A stretch of 49,785 bases of DNA from positions 1 through 49,785 of the forward strand of contig CAZGMJ010000040.1 of assembly GCA_964526785.1 (NCBI GenBank). The letters are read 5' to 3'. Below, piece by piece: positions 17,383 to 25,434 of this stretch. The stretch is from CAZGMJ01 sp964526785. GTDB lineage: Bacteria; Planctomycetota; Phycisphaerae; Sedimentisphaerales; Anaerobacaceae. Position numbers and translations under genes: made by a program. The first letter of the stretch is position 1, and each line of letters starts with the position of its first letter. Below the pieces are notes generated by a model. It saw nothing but the letters and a program-made list of their open reading frames with translations. It was not told the DNA's origin and made no database searches.

Positions 17383-17824
17383 GACACAGGATATGCTGGT
17401 CCGGGCAGTGGATGAAGCGCTGGAAACCATGGCGTTCATGACCCTTATGCCCATTGATGAGGATATGAAGACGCCCGTGCGTACGATGCTCGCTACAATG
17501 CATTTCAGCGGACCAAGATCGGGCTCGATCGAGATACTCGCTGGCGTCGAATTCGCCGAAATCGTCGCAGAGAACATAGGAGCGATGGATGAGGTTACCG
17601 ATGCGATGCGATGCGACGCAATGAAGGAAGTCTCGAACGTTGCGTGCGGGCTGCTCATCCCTATGATAGCCGATAGCGCAAGCGACGTCTTCGACCTCAG
17701 CGTTCCCGACGTCCAGATCGACGACACCGGCCGCGAGTGGAACGAATTCACGGCGCAGTCCACCACGGTGGTTTCCAACGTGGAAGGCTATGCAGTGGCA
17801 ACAAGATTGACGACAAACGAGTAA
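17375..17824 (+). CDS. cheX: CheX-type CheY-P phosphatase
   Basis: Predicted to dephosphorylate CheY-P. The protein has 149 residues. It carries the active-site pattern of the CheC/CheX/FliY class once: D81-x3-E85-x2-N88, and P111 after exactly 22 residues. One such site fits CheX, a homodimer with one site per subunit, better than CheC, which normally has two. The fold pattern also fits, with FSGPRSGSIEILAGVEFAE followed by the helix carrying E85 and N88. The start codon lies inside the last codons of cheY (8-base overlap). The call of CheX over an incomplete CheC is fairly safe because the length is right. Confidence 0.88.
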   Translation: MIETQDMLVRAVDEALETMAFMTLMPIDEDMKTPVRTMLATMHFSGPRSGSIEILAGVEFAEIVAENIGAMDEVTDAMRCDAMKEVSNVACGLLIPMIADSASDVFDLSVPDVQIDDTGREWNEFTAQSTTVVSNVEGYAVATRLTTNE

Positions 17825-17847
17825 ACAGGGTTAAGCGGAGAACTGCC

Positions 17848-18219
17848 ATGAAGACAAGGGACTTCACGGGAATACGAAATCGGGGCCCATTGCCTGATCC
17901 GGCCGATCTTGAAGTGCCGAACGATATTGAAGATCTGCTGGACGAATATGTCGAGTCTGCCGAAACGATGCTGGAAGAACTCGAGGGTGCGGCTCTCTGT
18001 TACGAAGCCGGCAGCGACGTCGAGGAAAGCGCGTCCGTCATTCGCCGTGTACTCCACAAGCTAAAGGGCGAGGCCGCCATGGTTGGCGTGCAGGATGTTG
18101 CCGAACTGTGCCACCAGGCCGAATTCGCCTTTGAGGAGTTGCCGCGATCGCAGGGCGCGGACATGCTCCTGCGGTTCAAAGACTGGGTCCAGGCGGCGCT
18201 GGAAAGCATGGCGGCATAA
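17848..18219 (+). CDS. Stand-alone Hpt domain protein
   Basis: Histidine phosphotransfer protein of 123 residues. A variable N-terminus of about 25 residues precedes a helical bundle. The phosphoacceptor H70 sits in the Hpt signature VLHKLKGEAAMVGV. GCGGAG stands about 7 bases before the start at 17848. The frame is open further upstream but would overlap cheX. It lies between cheX and cheB. CheA already has its own Hpt domain, so a separate one points to a phosphorelay, perhaps linking CheA or the multi-PAS kinase to another regulator. It might equally act as a phosphate sink. Confidence 0.88.
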   Translation: MKTRDFTGIRNRGPLPDPADLEVPNDIEDLLDEYVESAETMLEELEGAALCYEAGSDVEESASVIRRVLHKLKGEAAMVGVQDVAELCHQAEFAFEELPRSQGADMLLRFKDWVQAALESMAA

Positions 18220-18243
18220 GTGACGTACGAAGGGACATAAGAC

Positions 18244-19293
18244 ATGACAGTCACCTTGAAGAAAACCATACGAACGCTGATCGTCGACGACTCGGCAATC
18301 GTTCGAAAGATACTCAGCAGGCAACTCAGTCAATATCGCGGCATTGAAGTCGTCGGAACGGCCCCGGATCCGTACATTGCCAGAGACAAAATACTCTCGC
18401 TCGAACCGGACGTACTGACCCTCGATGTCGAAATGCCCAGAATGGACGGTATCACGTTCCTGCGCAAGCTGATGAAACATCGACCCATGCCGGTGATCAT
18501 CCTCAGTTCGCTCACCCCCCGCGGGGGGAAAACAGCGATGGAGGCGCTCGACGCCGGTGCCGTAGAGGTGATGTGTAAGCCCGGTCCCGCCTATAGCGTC
18601 AGCGAAGCGTGCGACGCGCTGGTCGAACGTATCAAGGCGGCCTCAAGGGCCCGCCTCGACGCACAACCAACGGTCCAGCGGTCCGTATCGACCCCTCCCA
18701 AAAGACTGCACATGGTCGAAACAACCGACAAGATCTTCGCCATCGGAGCCTCGACCGGCGGCGTTCAGGCGTTGACCCACGTGCTCACATCCTTCCCGGC
18801 AAATGCACCGGGTACCGTAATCGTCCAGCACATGCCGGCCAAGTTCACGACCTCCTTCGCCGAACGGCTCAACAATGAATGCGCCGTCACTGTGTCGGAA
18901 GCAAACGACGGAGACCATGTCATCCCCGGCCGCGTCCTGATCGCACCGGGCGGATATCACATGTCCCTCCGACGTTCCGGGGCCAATTATTACGTGAACA
19001 TCACCGAAGGTGCGCCGGTGTGCAGGCAGAAGCCGAGCGTCGAAGTGCTGTTCAACTCCGTCGCCAAATACGCCGGAGCAAACGCTGTCGGAGCCATTCT
19101 AACCGGCATGGGAGACGATGGGGCCCGCGGCCTGCTCGCCATGCGTCAAAATGGGGCGCGGACGGTCGCGCAAAACGAAGAATCCTGCATCGTCTTTGGC
19201 ATGCCCAAAGAAGCGATTCAACTCGGTGGGGCCGAGAAAGTGGTGTCGCTGTCCGATGTGGCACAAACAATGATAAGCATGGTCAGGCGATAG
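18244..19293 (+). CDS. cheB: CheB receptor methylesterase
   Basis: Removes methyl groups from chemoreceptor glutamates when activated by CheA phosphorylation. The protein has 349 residues. The receiver domain (10-125) has D15-D16 and the phosphoacceptor D61 (LTLDVEMPRMDG). The linker covers about 135-160. The esterase domain (165-349) has the catalytic S170 in AIGASTGG, H197 in IVQHMPAKFT, and the Asp of GMGDDGARG (291-292), matching the Ser/His/Asp triad of the family. Another family feature is LIAPGGYHM. It starts 24 bp after the hpt gene, with GAAGGGAC upstream. Confidence 0.97.
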   Translation: MTVTLKKTIRTLIVDDSAIVRKILSRQLSQYRGIEVVGTAPDPYIARDKILSLEPDVLTLDVEMPRMDGITFLRKLMKHRPMPVIILSSLTPRGGKTAMEALDAGAVEVMCKPGPAYSVSEACDALVERIKAASRARLDAQPTVQRSVSTPPKRLHMVETTDKIFAIGASTGGVQALTHVLTSFPANAPGTVIVQHMPAKFTTSFAERLNNECAVTVSEANDGDHVIPGRVLIAPGGYHMSLRRSGANYYVNITEGAPVCRQKPSVEVLFNSVAKYAGANAVGAILTGMGDDGARGLLAMRQNGARTVAQNEESCIVFGMPKEAIQLGGAEKVVSLSDVAQTMISMVRR

Positions 19294-19313
19294 ACGCCTG
19301 CAGGGAGTATAGT

Positions 19314-19727
19314 ATGTTCAAGGCAAAAACAATTATGAATAAGGGCGCCATCAGCGTCCGCAAAGACACCGACGTATACGAAGCGATTCACATGATGGTC
19401 GAGCACAACATCACGGGCCTCCCCGTCGTCAACGGCGATATGACGCTGGCGGGAATCGTGACCGAAAAGGATGTGCTGCGACTGCTGTGTAATCCCGAAG
19501 GCTGCGGAGACAGGGTCGAAGACTTCATGACCGATGCCGTCGTGAGCTTCGATCAGGATGACAGCCTCATCGACATCGCCGAGACATTCATCGAGAATCA
19601 TTTCCGGCGTGCCCCCATCACCAGCCATGGCAAACTGGTCGGTATCATCAGCCGTAAAGACATCATCGCCTACATTCTGAAACTCAGACACAAGGACGTC
19701 GGCGTAGCGACGCATGCGCAAGTATGA
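19314..19727 (+). CDS. CBS-domain pair protein
   Basis: Cytoplasmic protein of 137 residues made of two CBS domains (about 1-62 and 68-125). These typically bind adenine nucleotides and sense energy state. Features are VYEAIHMMVEHNITGLPVV, LAGIVTEKDVLRLL, FMTDAVVSFDQDDSL and RRAPITSHGKLVGIISRKDII. The start at 19314 has GCAGGGAG upstream; an open frame extends further up but overlaps cheB. It lies 20 bp after cheB and ends the operon, so it probably shares its transcript. A role in feeding cellular energy status into the chemosensory system is an inference from position. Confidence 0.9.
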   Translation: MFKAKTIMNKGAISVRKDTDVYEAIHMMVEHNITGLPVVNGDMTLAGIVTEKDVLRLLCNPEGCGDRVEDFMTDAVVSFDQDDSLIDIAETFIENHFRRAPITSHGKLVGIISRKDIIAYILKLRHKDVGVATHAQV

Positions 19728-19806
19728 ATGCCGCTGTTCGCCGCCGTATGGGATGGAAATATGACGCAAAATGGTGCCACCCAAACGACGGAGCGATTAT
19801 CTGTTA

Positions 19807-19838
19807 AACTCGCCGGCAGACAGCTGTATTAGCGAGTT
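19807..19838. repeat. Inverted repeat downstream of the che operon
   Basis: AACTCGC and GCGAGTT form a perfect 7-bp stem around an 18-base loop containing CAGCTG. It lies 80 bp after the CBS gene stop. It could help end or stabilise the che transcript, but there is no T-run. Confidence 0.35.
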
Positions 19839-19964
19839 CTGCCTCATCGTCAGCGCTGCCCCATCCTCACCGAACTGGCAACCAAACACCATCAGTCCTT
19901 TCTAAAAAGAACCTTATACCTCACCAAACAAAGCCCCCCCCCTGAAGAAAGCCTCAGATTGTTC

Positions 19965-19990
19965 AGCAGATTTCACCATTGAAATCTGCT
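19965..19990. repeat. Perfect 11-bp stem hairpin upstream of the methyltransferase-like/PQQ gene
   Basis: AGCAGATTTCA, CCAT, TGAAATCTGCT is a perfect 11-bp inverted repeat with a 4-base loop, 85 bp ahead of the start codon. No T-run follows in either direction that would make a normal terminator. An operator or leader hairpin is possible. Confidence 0.5.
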
Positions 19991-20075
19991 CGCCGTCCAT
20001 GGTAAGATTCGACAATGGCGCGTGCTGTCGTGACGTGAAATCCGCTGCCAATACTGGTTCATAGGAGGCTTATCG

Positions 20076-23000
20076 ATGCATGCACATAAAACCATCTCGA
20101 TTCTCGCTATCGTATCAACGCTGCTCAGCGCCGCCCTTGCCGACACAACGACACACCAGCAACGCGCCGAACAGATACTAACCTCTGCCGGCGTCAAGGG
20201 GGGTCTCATCGTCCATCTTGGATGCGGCGACGGACAACTGACCGCCGCCTTGCGGGCCGGCGACAGCTATCTTGTCCATGGCCTCGATGCCGACGCTGCC
20301 GATATCGCCGAAGCCCGAAAGCACATTATGTCCATCGGACAATACGGCGACATATCCGTCGAACGCTGGTCCGCCGATACACTCCCCTACATCGACAACA
20401 CGGTGAACCTCATCGTCTGCGAAACGCCCGACATTGCAGAGAGCGAGATGATGCGCGTCCTGGTCCCCAATGGCGTTGCTTGTACACGATCCTCGGACGG
20501 CTGGACAAAGAAGACGAAGCACCGGCCCTCCCGAATGGACGAATGGACACATTATCTGCACAACCCGAGCGGCAATGCGGTAAGCCGCGACGAACTCGTC
20601 GACCACCTCAGCCGGATGCAGTGGGTAGGCGGACCGCGCTATGGCCGCCATCATGACCACATGTCTTCGGCCAGTGCGATGGTCTCCGCCGCAGGCCGCC
20701 TCTTCTATATCTTCGACCACGCATCCCCGTTCAGCATTCAACTGCCGTCCAAATGGCAACTGGTTGCCCGCGACGCCTTCAATGGAACCGTCCTGTGGCG
20801 GCGCGAAGTCGGGCCCTGGTTCTCGCAGATGCAGCGACTCAAGAGCGGCCCCTCCAACCTCCCTCGAAGATTGGTGGCAATCGATGACACCGTATACGTC
20901 ACGCTGGCGTGGCGCGCCCCGTTAACGGCCCTCAACGCCGCAACCGGAGAAACCAGAAAGACGTACGAAGGAACAAACGGTACCGACGAGATTCTGTATT
21001 CGGATGGGACGCTCTTCCTCGTGGTCAACAGAGAAGGGCACTCCAGAGAGCCGTTCACGGAATGGACCCGACAGGAACGAACCATAATGGCCCTCGATGC
21101 GGATACGAGCGACATATTGTGGGAAAGAACCTGGCCGTGGGTGATTCCCGGCGGCATGGCCGTGGATCATAGCCGCGTCGTATTCTACGATGGCGAGAGA
21201 ATCGCCGCGCTCGATCGCAAGACGGGCGAACCGCTCTGGCGATCCGAAAAGATGGGCAGACGCACCCCCGTTCCCGTGTATTTCTCCCCCTGCCTTGTGC
21301 TCTATGACAATAAGGTACTGTTCTCCGGGTCGGATCCCGACACCTCGTCCTACCATGCAGACAATGGCAAGACGATGTATGCACTCTCGGCCGAAAGCGG
21401 CGAAATCCTGTGGCGCCAGCCGCACGCCCCCTCTGGCTACCGCAGCGCCGAAGACATTCTCGTCATAAACGATCTCGTCTGGACGGCCGACATCTTCAAC
21501 AGCCGTGACTTGCGAACCGAACAGACCGGCACCGTATGGGGCCGTGACCCCAAGACCGGAGAAGTCAAAGTACAGTTTAAGCCCGACGTGGACACGCACT
21601 GGTTCCACCATCGCTGCTATAGGGCGAAGGCCACAACGAACTATCTTCTGACTTCCCGCACCGGCATCGAGTTCGTGGACTTTCGCAAAGAGCATTGGAC
21701 ATGTCATCACTGGGTGCGCGGCGCATGTCTATATGGAATCATGCCCGCCAATGGCCTGGTCTATGCGCCCCCTCATCCCTGTGCATGCTACCTCGAAGCC
21801 AAACTGTACGGCTTCACCGCACTTGCCCCCCGCTCCTCCGCGCACGAACAAATCCTCAGGCAGGCCAAACGAAATGCCCGCCTCGAACGAGGCCCCGCGT
21901 ACAATACAACCGCCCCGAATGCCGCCGCAAAGCCCTCGGAATGGCCCATGCTTCGCGCCGACGTCGCCAGAAGCGGAAAAGTCGCCACGCAGGTCCCCAC
22001 CGACCTCGAGGCAAAATGGAAGACCGACTTGGGGGGCAAACTCTCCAGTCCGGTACTCGCCGAAGGAAAGCTCTACCTCGCCTCCGTCAACACACACACG
22101 ATCCATGCGATGGATGCTGACTCCGGCCGCTCCCTCTGGGCTTTCACCGCCGGTGCCCGCGTCGACAGTCCGCCGACAATCTGGCGCAAACGTGCATACT
22201 TCGGTTCCGCCGACGGCTACGTCTATTGCCTCCGCGCAAGCGATGGAGAAATGATCTGGCGGTATCGCGCCGCCCCGGCTGACCTGCGAATGGGCGCCTT
22301 TGACCAGATCGAATCGGTCTGGCCAGTGCACGGAAGCGTACTGATCAGACACGGCGATACGGAAAAGCCGGAACTGTGGTGCGCAGCCGGTCGTTCGATG
22401 TTCCTCGATGGCGGCCTGCGCCTGCTGCGCCTCGATCCCCTCACCGGCAGGCTGATCGATGAGAAAACGCTCGACGATCGCGTTCCCGGCACAGACAAGA
22501 ACCTCCAGGCTGCGATCCAGGGCCTCAACATGCCCGTCGCCCTCCCCGATGTGCTGGTCGATGACGGCAAATTCGTCTACATGCGATCCCAGCAATTCGA
22601 CGGCCAGGGCAACAGAATCGATATCGACATTCCAACGCGCAACGCACGCGAACAGAAAGGCGAAACAACCCACCTCTTCTGTCCCACCGGACTGCTCGAC
22701 GATATCTGGTGGCATCGCTCATATTGGGTTTTCGGCCGCGTCTGGAAATCCGGGGCGGGCGGCTACTACCAAAGCGGACGATTCGCCCCTGCAGGCAGGC
22801 CGATGGTCTTCGATGACAAAAGAGTATACGGCTTCGGGCGCAAACCCCAGTACTACCGCTGGACCACCCCGATGGAATACATGCTCTTCGCCTCCCCCAA
22901 ACAGCCGCCCGTCGTGAAAATCGCCAAAGACAAAAGAAAGGGCCTGGGCTCAATGCCCCCGACCGCATTCCACACCGACTGGCGCCAAGACCTGCCCATC

Positions 23001-23330
23001 CTAGTCCGCGCCATGGTCCTAGCAGATGACACGCTCTTTCTCGCCGGACCCGAAGATCTCTTCGATGAGCACAAAACGCTCAACTCGCTCGACGCCGATG
23101 GCACGCAAAAACTCCTCGCCAGACAGGCCGCCGCACTTCAAGGTCGCCGCGGCGCGGTCCTCCGAGCTGTATCGATTGCGGACGGCTCAAAGCTGAGCGA
23201 GCAGAAACTGGACGACGTACCCACCTTTGACGGCATGATTGCCGCCAACAGCCGCCTGTACTACACGACCGTCAACGGCCGCGTCGTGTGCCTGGCCGCC
23301 GGGGAACAAACAAAGTTCGCGTCAAACTGA
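20076..23330 (+). CDS. Secreted methyltransferase-like domain fused to PQQ-type beta-propeller
   Basis: Protein of 1084 residues. A signal peptide (about 1-22, ILAIVSTLLSAALA) indicates export. Residues 30-150 resemble a class I SAM methyltransferase Rossmann fold: VHLGCGDGQLTAAL (46-59), the acidic strand end HGLDAD (68-73) and LPYIDNTVNLIVCE. The rest is a long series of PQQ-like propeller blades. Markers are FNGTVLWRREVG, KTGEPLWRSEKMG, ESGEILWRQPH, KTGEVKVQFKPD, DSGRSLWAFTAG and SDGEMIWRYRA. Family knowledge: similar fusions are common in planctomycetes and have no established reaction. An exported SAM enzyme would lack substrate outside the cytoplasm, so the N-terminal fold may have another role. 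Translation starts after a consensus AGGAGG. It converges on the flavodoxin gene with a 3-bp gap. Confidence 0.88.
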   Translation: MHAHKTISILAIVSTLLSAALADTTTHQQRAEQILTSAGVKGGLIVHLGCGDGQLTAALRAGDSYLVHGLDADAADIAEARKHIMSIGQYGDISVERWSADTLPYIDNTVNLIVCETPDIAESEMMRVLVPNGVACTRSSDGWTKKTKHRPSRMDEWTHYLHNPSGNAVSRDELVDHLSRMQWVGGPRYGRHHDHMSSASAMVSAAGRLFYIFDHASPFSIQLPSKWQLVARDAFNGTVLWRREVGPWFSQMQRLKSGPSNLPRRLVAIDDTVYVTLAWRAPLTALNAATGETRKTYEGTNGTDEILYSDGTLFLVVNREGHSREPFTEWTRQERTIMALDADTSDILWERTWPWVIPGGMAVDHSRVVFYDGERIAALDRKTGEPLWRSEKMGRRTPVPVYFSPCLVLYDNKVLFSGSDPDTSSYHADNGKTMYALSAESGEILWRQPHAPSGYRSAEDILVINDLVWTADIFNSRDLRTEQTGTVWGRDPKTGEVKVQFKPDVDTHWFHHRCYRAKATTNYLLTSRTGIEFVDFRKEHWTCHHWVRGACLYGIMPANGLVYAPPHPCACYLEAKLYGFTALAPRSSAHEQILRQAKRNARLERGPAYNTTAPNAAAKPSEWPMLRADVARSGKVATQVPTDLEAKWKTDLGGKLSSPVLAEGKLYLASVNTHTIHAMDADSGRSLWAFTAGARVDSPPTIWRKRAYFGSADGYVYCLRASDGEMIWRYRAAPADLRMGAFDQIESVWPVHGSVLIRHGDTEKPELWCAAGRSMFLDGGLRLLRLDPLTGRLIDEKTLDDRVPGTDKNLQAAIQGLNMPVALPDVLVDDGKFVYMRSQQFDGQGNRIDIDIPTRNAREQKGETTHLFCPTGLLDDIWWHRSYWVFGRVWKSGAGGYYQSGRFAPAGRPMVFDDKRVYGFGRKPQYYRWTTPMEYMLFASPKQPPVVKIAKDKRKGLGSMPPTAFHTDWRQDLPILVRAMVLADDTLFLAGPEDLFDEHKTLNSLDADGTQKLLARQAAALQGRRGAVLRAVSIADGSKLSEQKLDDVPTFDGMIAANSRLYYTTVNGRVVCLAAGEQTKFASN

Positions 23331-23333
23331 CGG

Positions 23334-23843
23334 CTACAGAGCCAGTTCGCCCTTGAGTTGGCTCACCCATTGCTTTACGCGCTCGGGTGTCTTGTCCGCC
23401 TCGTTGTCCTGGTCGATCGCCAGTCCCATGAACTTGTCGTCAACTTGCCCCGCAGACTCGTTGAAATCGTACCCCTCCACCGGCCACATACCAACCAATG
23501 CGCCGCCGCTCTTCTTGACCGTGTCATGCAGCAGACCGATCCCGTCCACGAAGTGGTCCGGATATCGCTTCTGGTCGCCCACCCCGAACAGAGCCACCTT
23601 CTTACCGCTCAGATCGATCGATTCCAGTCCGCCCTCGAAATTCGCCCACTCATCCTGCAATCCACCCCAGTGCCACGTCGAGGTCCCCAGAATAAGGATA
23701 TCGTAACGCGCCAGATCGTCCGGCTTGGCCTTGCGAACATCATGCAGTTCCACTTCCTCAGGTGCGAACGCCTCTGCAATCATCTCAGCTACATCCAGCG
23801 TATTACCCGTCGTGCTGCCGTAGAAAAGTCCAATTTTCGCCAT
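23334..23843 (-). CDS. Flavodoxin (long-chain type)
   Basis: Small FMN electron carrier of 169 residues. The phosphate-binding loop is GSTTGNT (9-15). The FMN-flanking loops are LGTSTWHWGGLQDEW and FGVGDQKRYPDHFVDG. The latter, with the following insertion, indicates the long-chain form. The start at 23843 gives the usual MAKIGLFYGS and has AAAGGAC about 10 bases upstream. A Met 9 codons earlier lies upstream of that site and is less likely. The electron partners are not in the window. A well-formed promoter lies at 23901-23930. Confidence 0.95.
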   Translation of the reverse strand: MAKIGLFYGSTTGNTLDVAEMIAEAFAPEEVELHDVRKAKPDDLARYDILILGTSTWHWGGLQDEWANFEGGLESIDLSGKKVALFGVGDQKRYPDHFVDGIGLLHDTVKKSGGALVGMWPVEGYDFNESAGQVDDKFMGLAIDQDNEADKTPERVKQWVSQLKGELAL

Positions 23844-23900
23844 CGGATAACGTCCTTTCTTCTTTCTCACGAGTAACTATCAGCCTATCTGTGAGGCCCA

Positions 23901-23930
23901 CTTATAGATGCATAACCACCTGCCTGTCAA
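23901..23930 (-). promoter_or_regulatory. Sigma70-type promoter of the flavodoxin gene
   Basis: On the minus strand, TTGACA (23930-23925), an 18-bp spacer and TATAAG (23906-23901) give a consensus -35 box and a 5 of 6 -10 box. Predicted transcription starts about 50 bases upstream of the start codon. Confidence 0.7.
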
Positions 23931-24023
23931 GCCAAATGCCGGCAATATGGCGTATTTGGGCCGCCTAAGCCACATTTACCCAATTCTCACGCTAATATTT
24001 CACTAATATTTCCAAACTCTTCC

Positions 24024-24053
24024 TTGCAACACCCCAAAAGCCCGCCCTATACT
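24024..24053 (+). promoter_or_regulatory. Possible promoter of the small gene at 24135
   Basis: TTGCAA (24024-24029), an 18-bp spacer and TATACT (24048-24053). The -10 box matches at 5 of 6 and the -35 box at 4 of 6. It would give a leader of about 75 bases for the small gene that follows. Confidence 0.45.
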
Positions 24054-24134
24054 AAGAGCGTTAGTGCAGTAAGGCTTTGCAATGGATACTGTGAGGCCGT
24101 CAGGATAAGAACCTGTATGAATGGGGAGCATGCT

Positions 24135-24359
24135 ATGGATCGGCAGAATCCTGGTCTTTCGCGCTTGTGTTGTGTTTCGCGCCGTTCGGCCATGCAACGA
24201 CAGCAGCAACGCAGGCAGAGACTCACCGAACTCCACCGCAAGGCCTGTATCCTTCTCGATGAACAGTTAAAGACTCAGGACAAATCCTATTCCGTCGAAG
24301 GCCCGGCCGACCTGGATGATGCGGACTTGGAAACGCAGCCGGCTCATGGGGACTCCTGA
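24135..24359 (+). CDS. Small uncharacterised protein
   Basis: Possible protein of 74 residues; I do not recognise a family. The N-terminal half is basic and Gln/Arg-rich (SRRSAMQRQQQRRQRL) and likely helical. The C-terminal half is acidic (PADLDDADLE). The start at 24135 follows GGGGAG at a good distance, and a plausible promoter lies 80 bp upstream. The frame is open to 24024, but those extra codons overlap the promoter. It precedes the PAP2 phosphatase gene by 197 bp. The charge split and correct signals favour a real gene, but there is no homology support. Confidence 0.45.
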   Translation: MDRQNPGLSRLCCVSRRSAMQRQQQRRQRLTELHRKACILLDEQLKTQDKSYSVEGPADLDDADLETQPAHGDS

Positions 24360-24556
24360 ACGGCACAGAAACCGTAAACGCCGGCTTCTGCCTGGAATGA
24401 CAGCATCCGTCCCTGTGTACCGTCAACATCGCGCTGCCGCACAGTCGCCATCCGACCCGTCTCCATCTCCGTCCGCTTGCGGGACCGCATCCCGCCGTCC
24501 CTCAGACCGCACCGTACACAAGAGAATCATAACCCGCATCGAAACAAAGCATATTC

Positions 24557-25288
24557 ATGTCCCCTACCCATGATCGTAACAACAAAAGACCTGCATGGTG
24601 GCAATATCTGCCCCTCGCTATCGTAGTCTTGATCGCAGGCAGCATTTGGTTCTTCGTGGAGCTGGCCGACGAAGTGCTCGAAGGCGAGACTCACACATTC
24701 GATCGCCGGATTCTCCTCGTGATGCGCGACGCCGACGACGTCTCCGAACCCTGGGGACCGGAATGGTTCGAGGAAATGTGCCGCGACCTGACGGCCCTCG
24801 GAGGCATCCTCGTCCTCAGCCTCGTCACCGCCGCCTGCGCAGGAGGCATGTTCATCACCGGCCACCGAAAAACCGCCTGGCTCATCCTCTTTGCCGTCAT
24901 CGGCGGCACCATACTATCATTCAGCCTCAAAAGCGGCTTCGACAGACCCAGGCCCGATCTCGTCCCCCATGGTTCGTACGTCTCTTCCAGAAGCTTCCCC
25001 AGCGGTCACGCCATGCTCTCGACAGTCACCTACCTCACCATCGGTTTTCTGATGGCCGGCACCTACAAAGGCAGTCTGATACGGGCCTACATAATCGCCG
25101 TCTCCGTTCTGATAGCAGGCATGGTGGGTCTCAGCCGCATCTATCTGGGCGTCCATTGGCCGACGGATGTGCTTGCCGGGTGGGCGATAGGCGGCTCCTG
25201 GGCACTGCTCTGCTGGCTGCTCGGAGACTACCTGCAGCGCAACAACCGACTGACCGGAATTGTCACATGGATAAAACCTCGCCGGTAG
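24557..25288 (+). CDS. PAP2-family membrane phosphatase
   Basis: Integral membrane phosphatase of 243 residues, likely acting on lipid phosphates such as phosphatidic acid or undecaprenyl pyrophosphate. All three catalytic motifs of the family are intact. They are K125-x6-RP (KSGFDRPRP), PSGH (148-151) and SR-x5-H-x3-D (SRIYLGVHWPTD, 193-204). A transmembrane helix at about 18-35 and four or five more hydrophobic segments surround them. The ribosome-binding site before 24557 is weak. It converges on the HlyD-type gene, with 146 bp between. Substrate assignment is not possible from sequence. Confidence 0.93.
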   Translation: MSPTHDRNNKRPAWWQYLPLAIVVLIAGSIWFFVELADEVLEGETHTFDRRILLVMRDADDVSEPWGPEWFEEMCRDLTALGGILVLSLVTAACAGGMFITGHRKTAWLILFAVIGGTILSFSLKSGFDRPRPDLVPHGSYVSSRSFPSGHAMLSTVTYLTIGFLMAGTYKGSLIRAYIIAVSVLIAGMVGLSRIYLGVHWPTDVLAGWAIGGSWALLCWLLGDYLQRNNRLTGIVTWIKPRR

Positions 25289-25434
25289 TCTTTTGTGCCT
25301 GCCCGCGCTGGCGCGCCACTGTCTTCGCAGGGTTATACTGAACCGCGCAGCCGTCTGGCAAAAGCAAGCGATCGAGATAAGGAATCATCCAGTGGCCGAA
25401 ACTGGCATGCTCCAGCCAACATAAGTCCGCCGGC

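Larger units (their letters stand above)
19728..20075. other. 348-bp gap after the che operon
   Basis: No gene is apparent. It contains two perfect inverted repeats, at 19807-19838 and 19965-19990, and ends with a consensus ribosome-binding site AGGAGG (20063-20068) for the next gene. Neither repeat is followed by a T-run. I saw no convincing promoter boxes. Confidence 0.5.
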
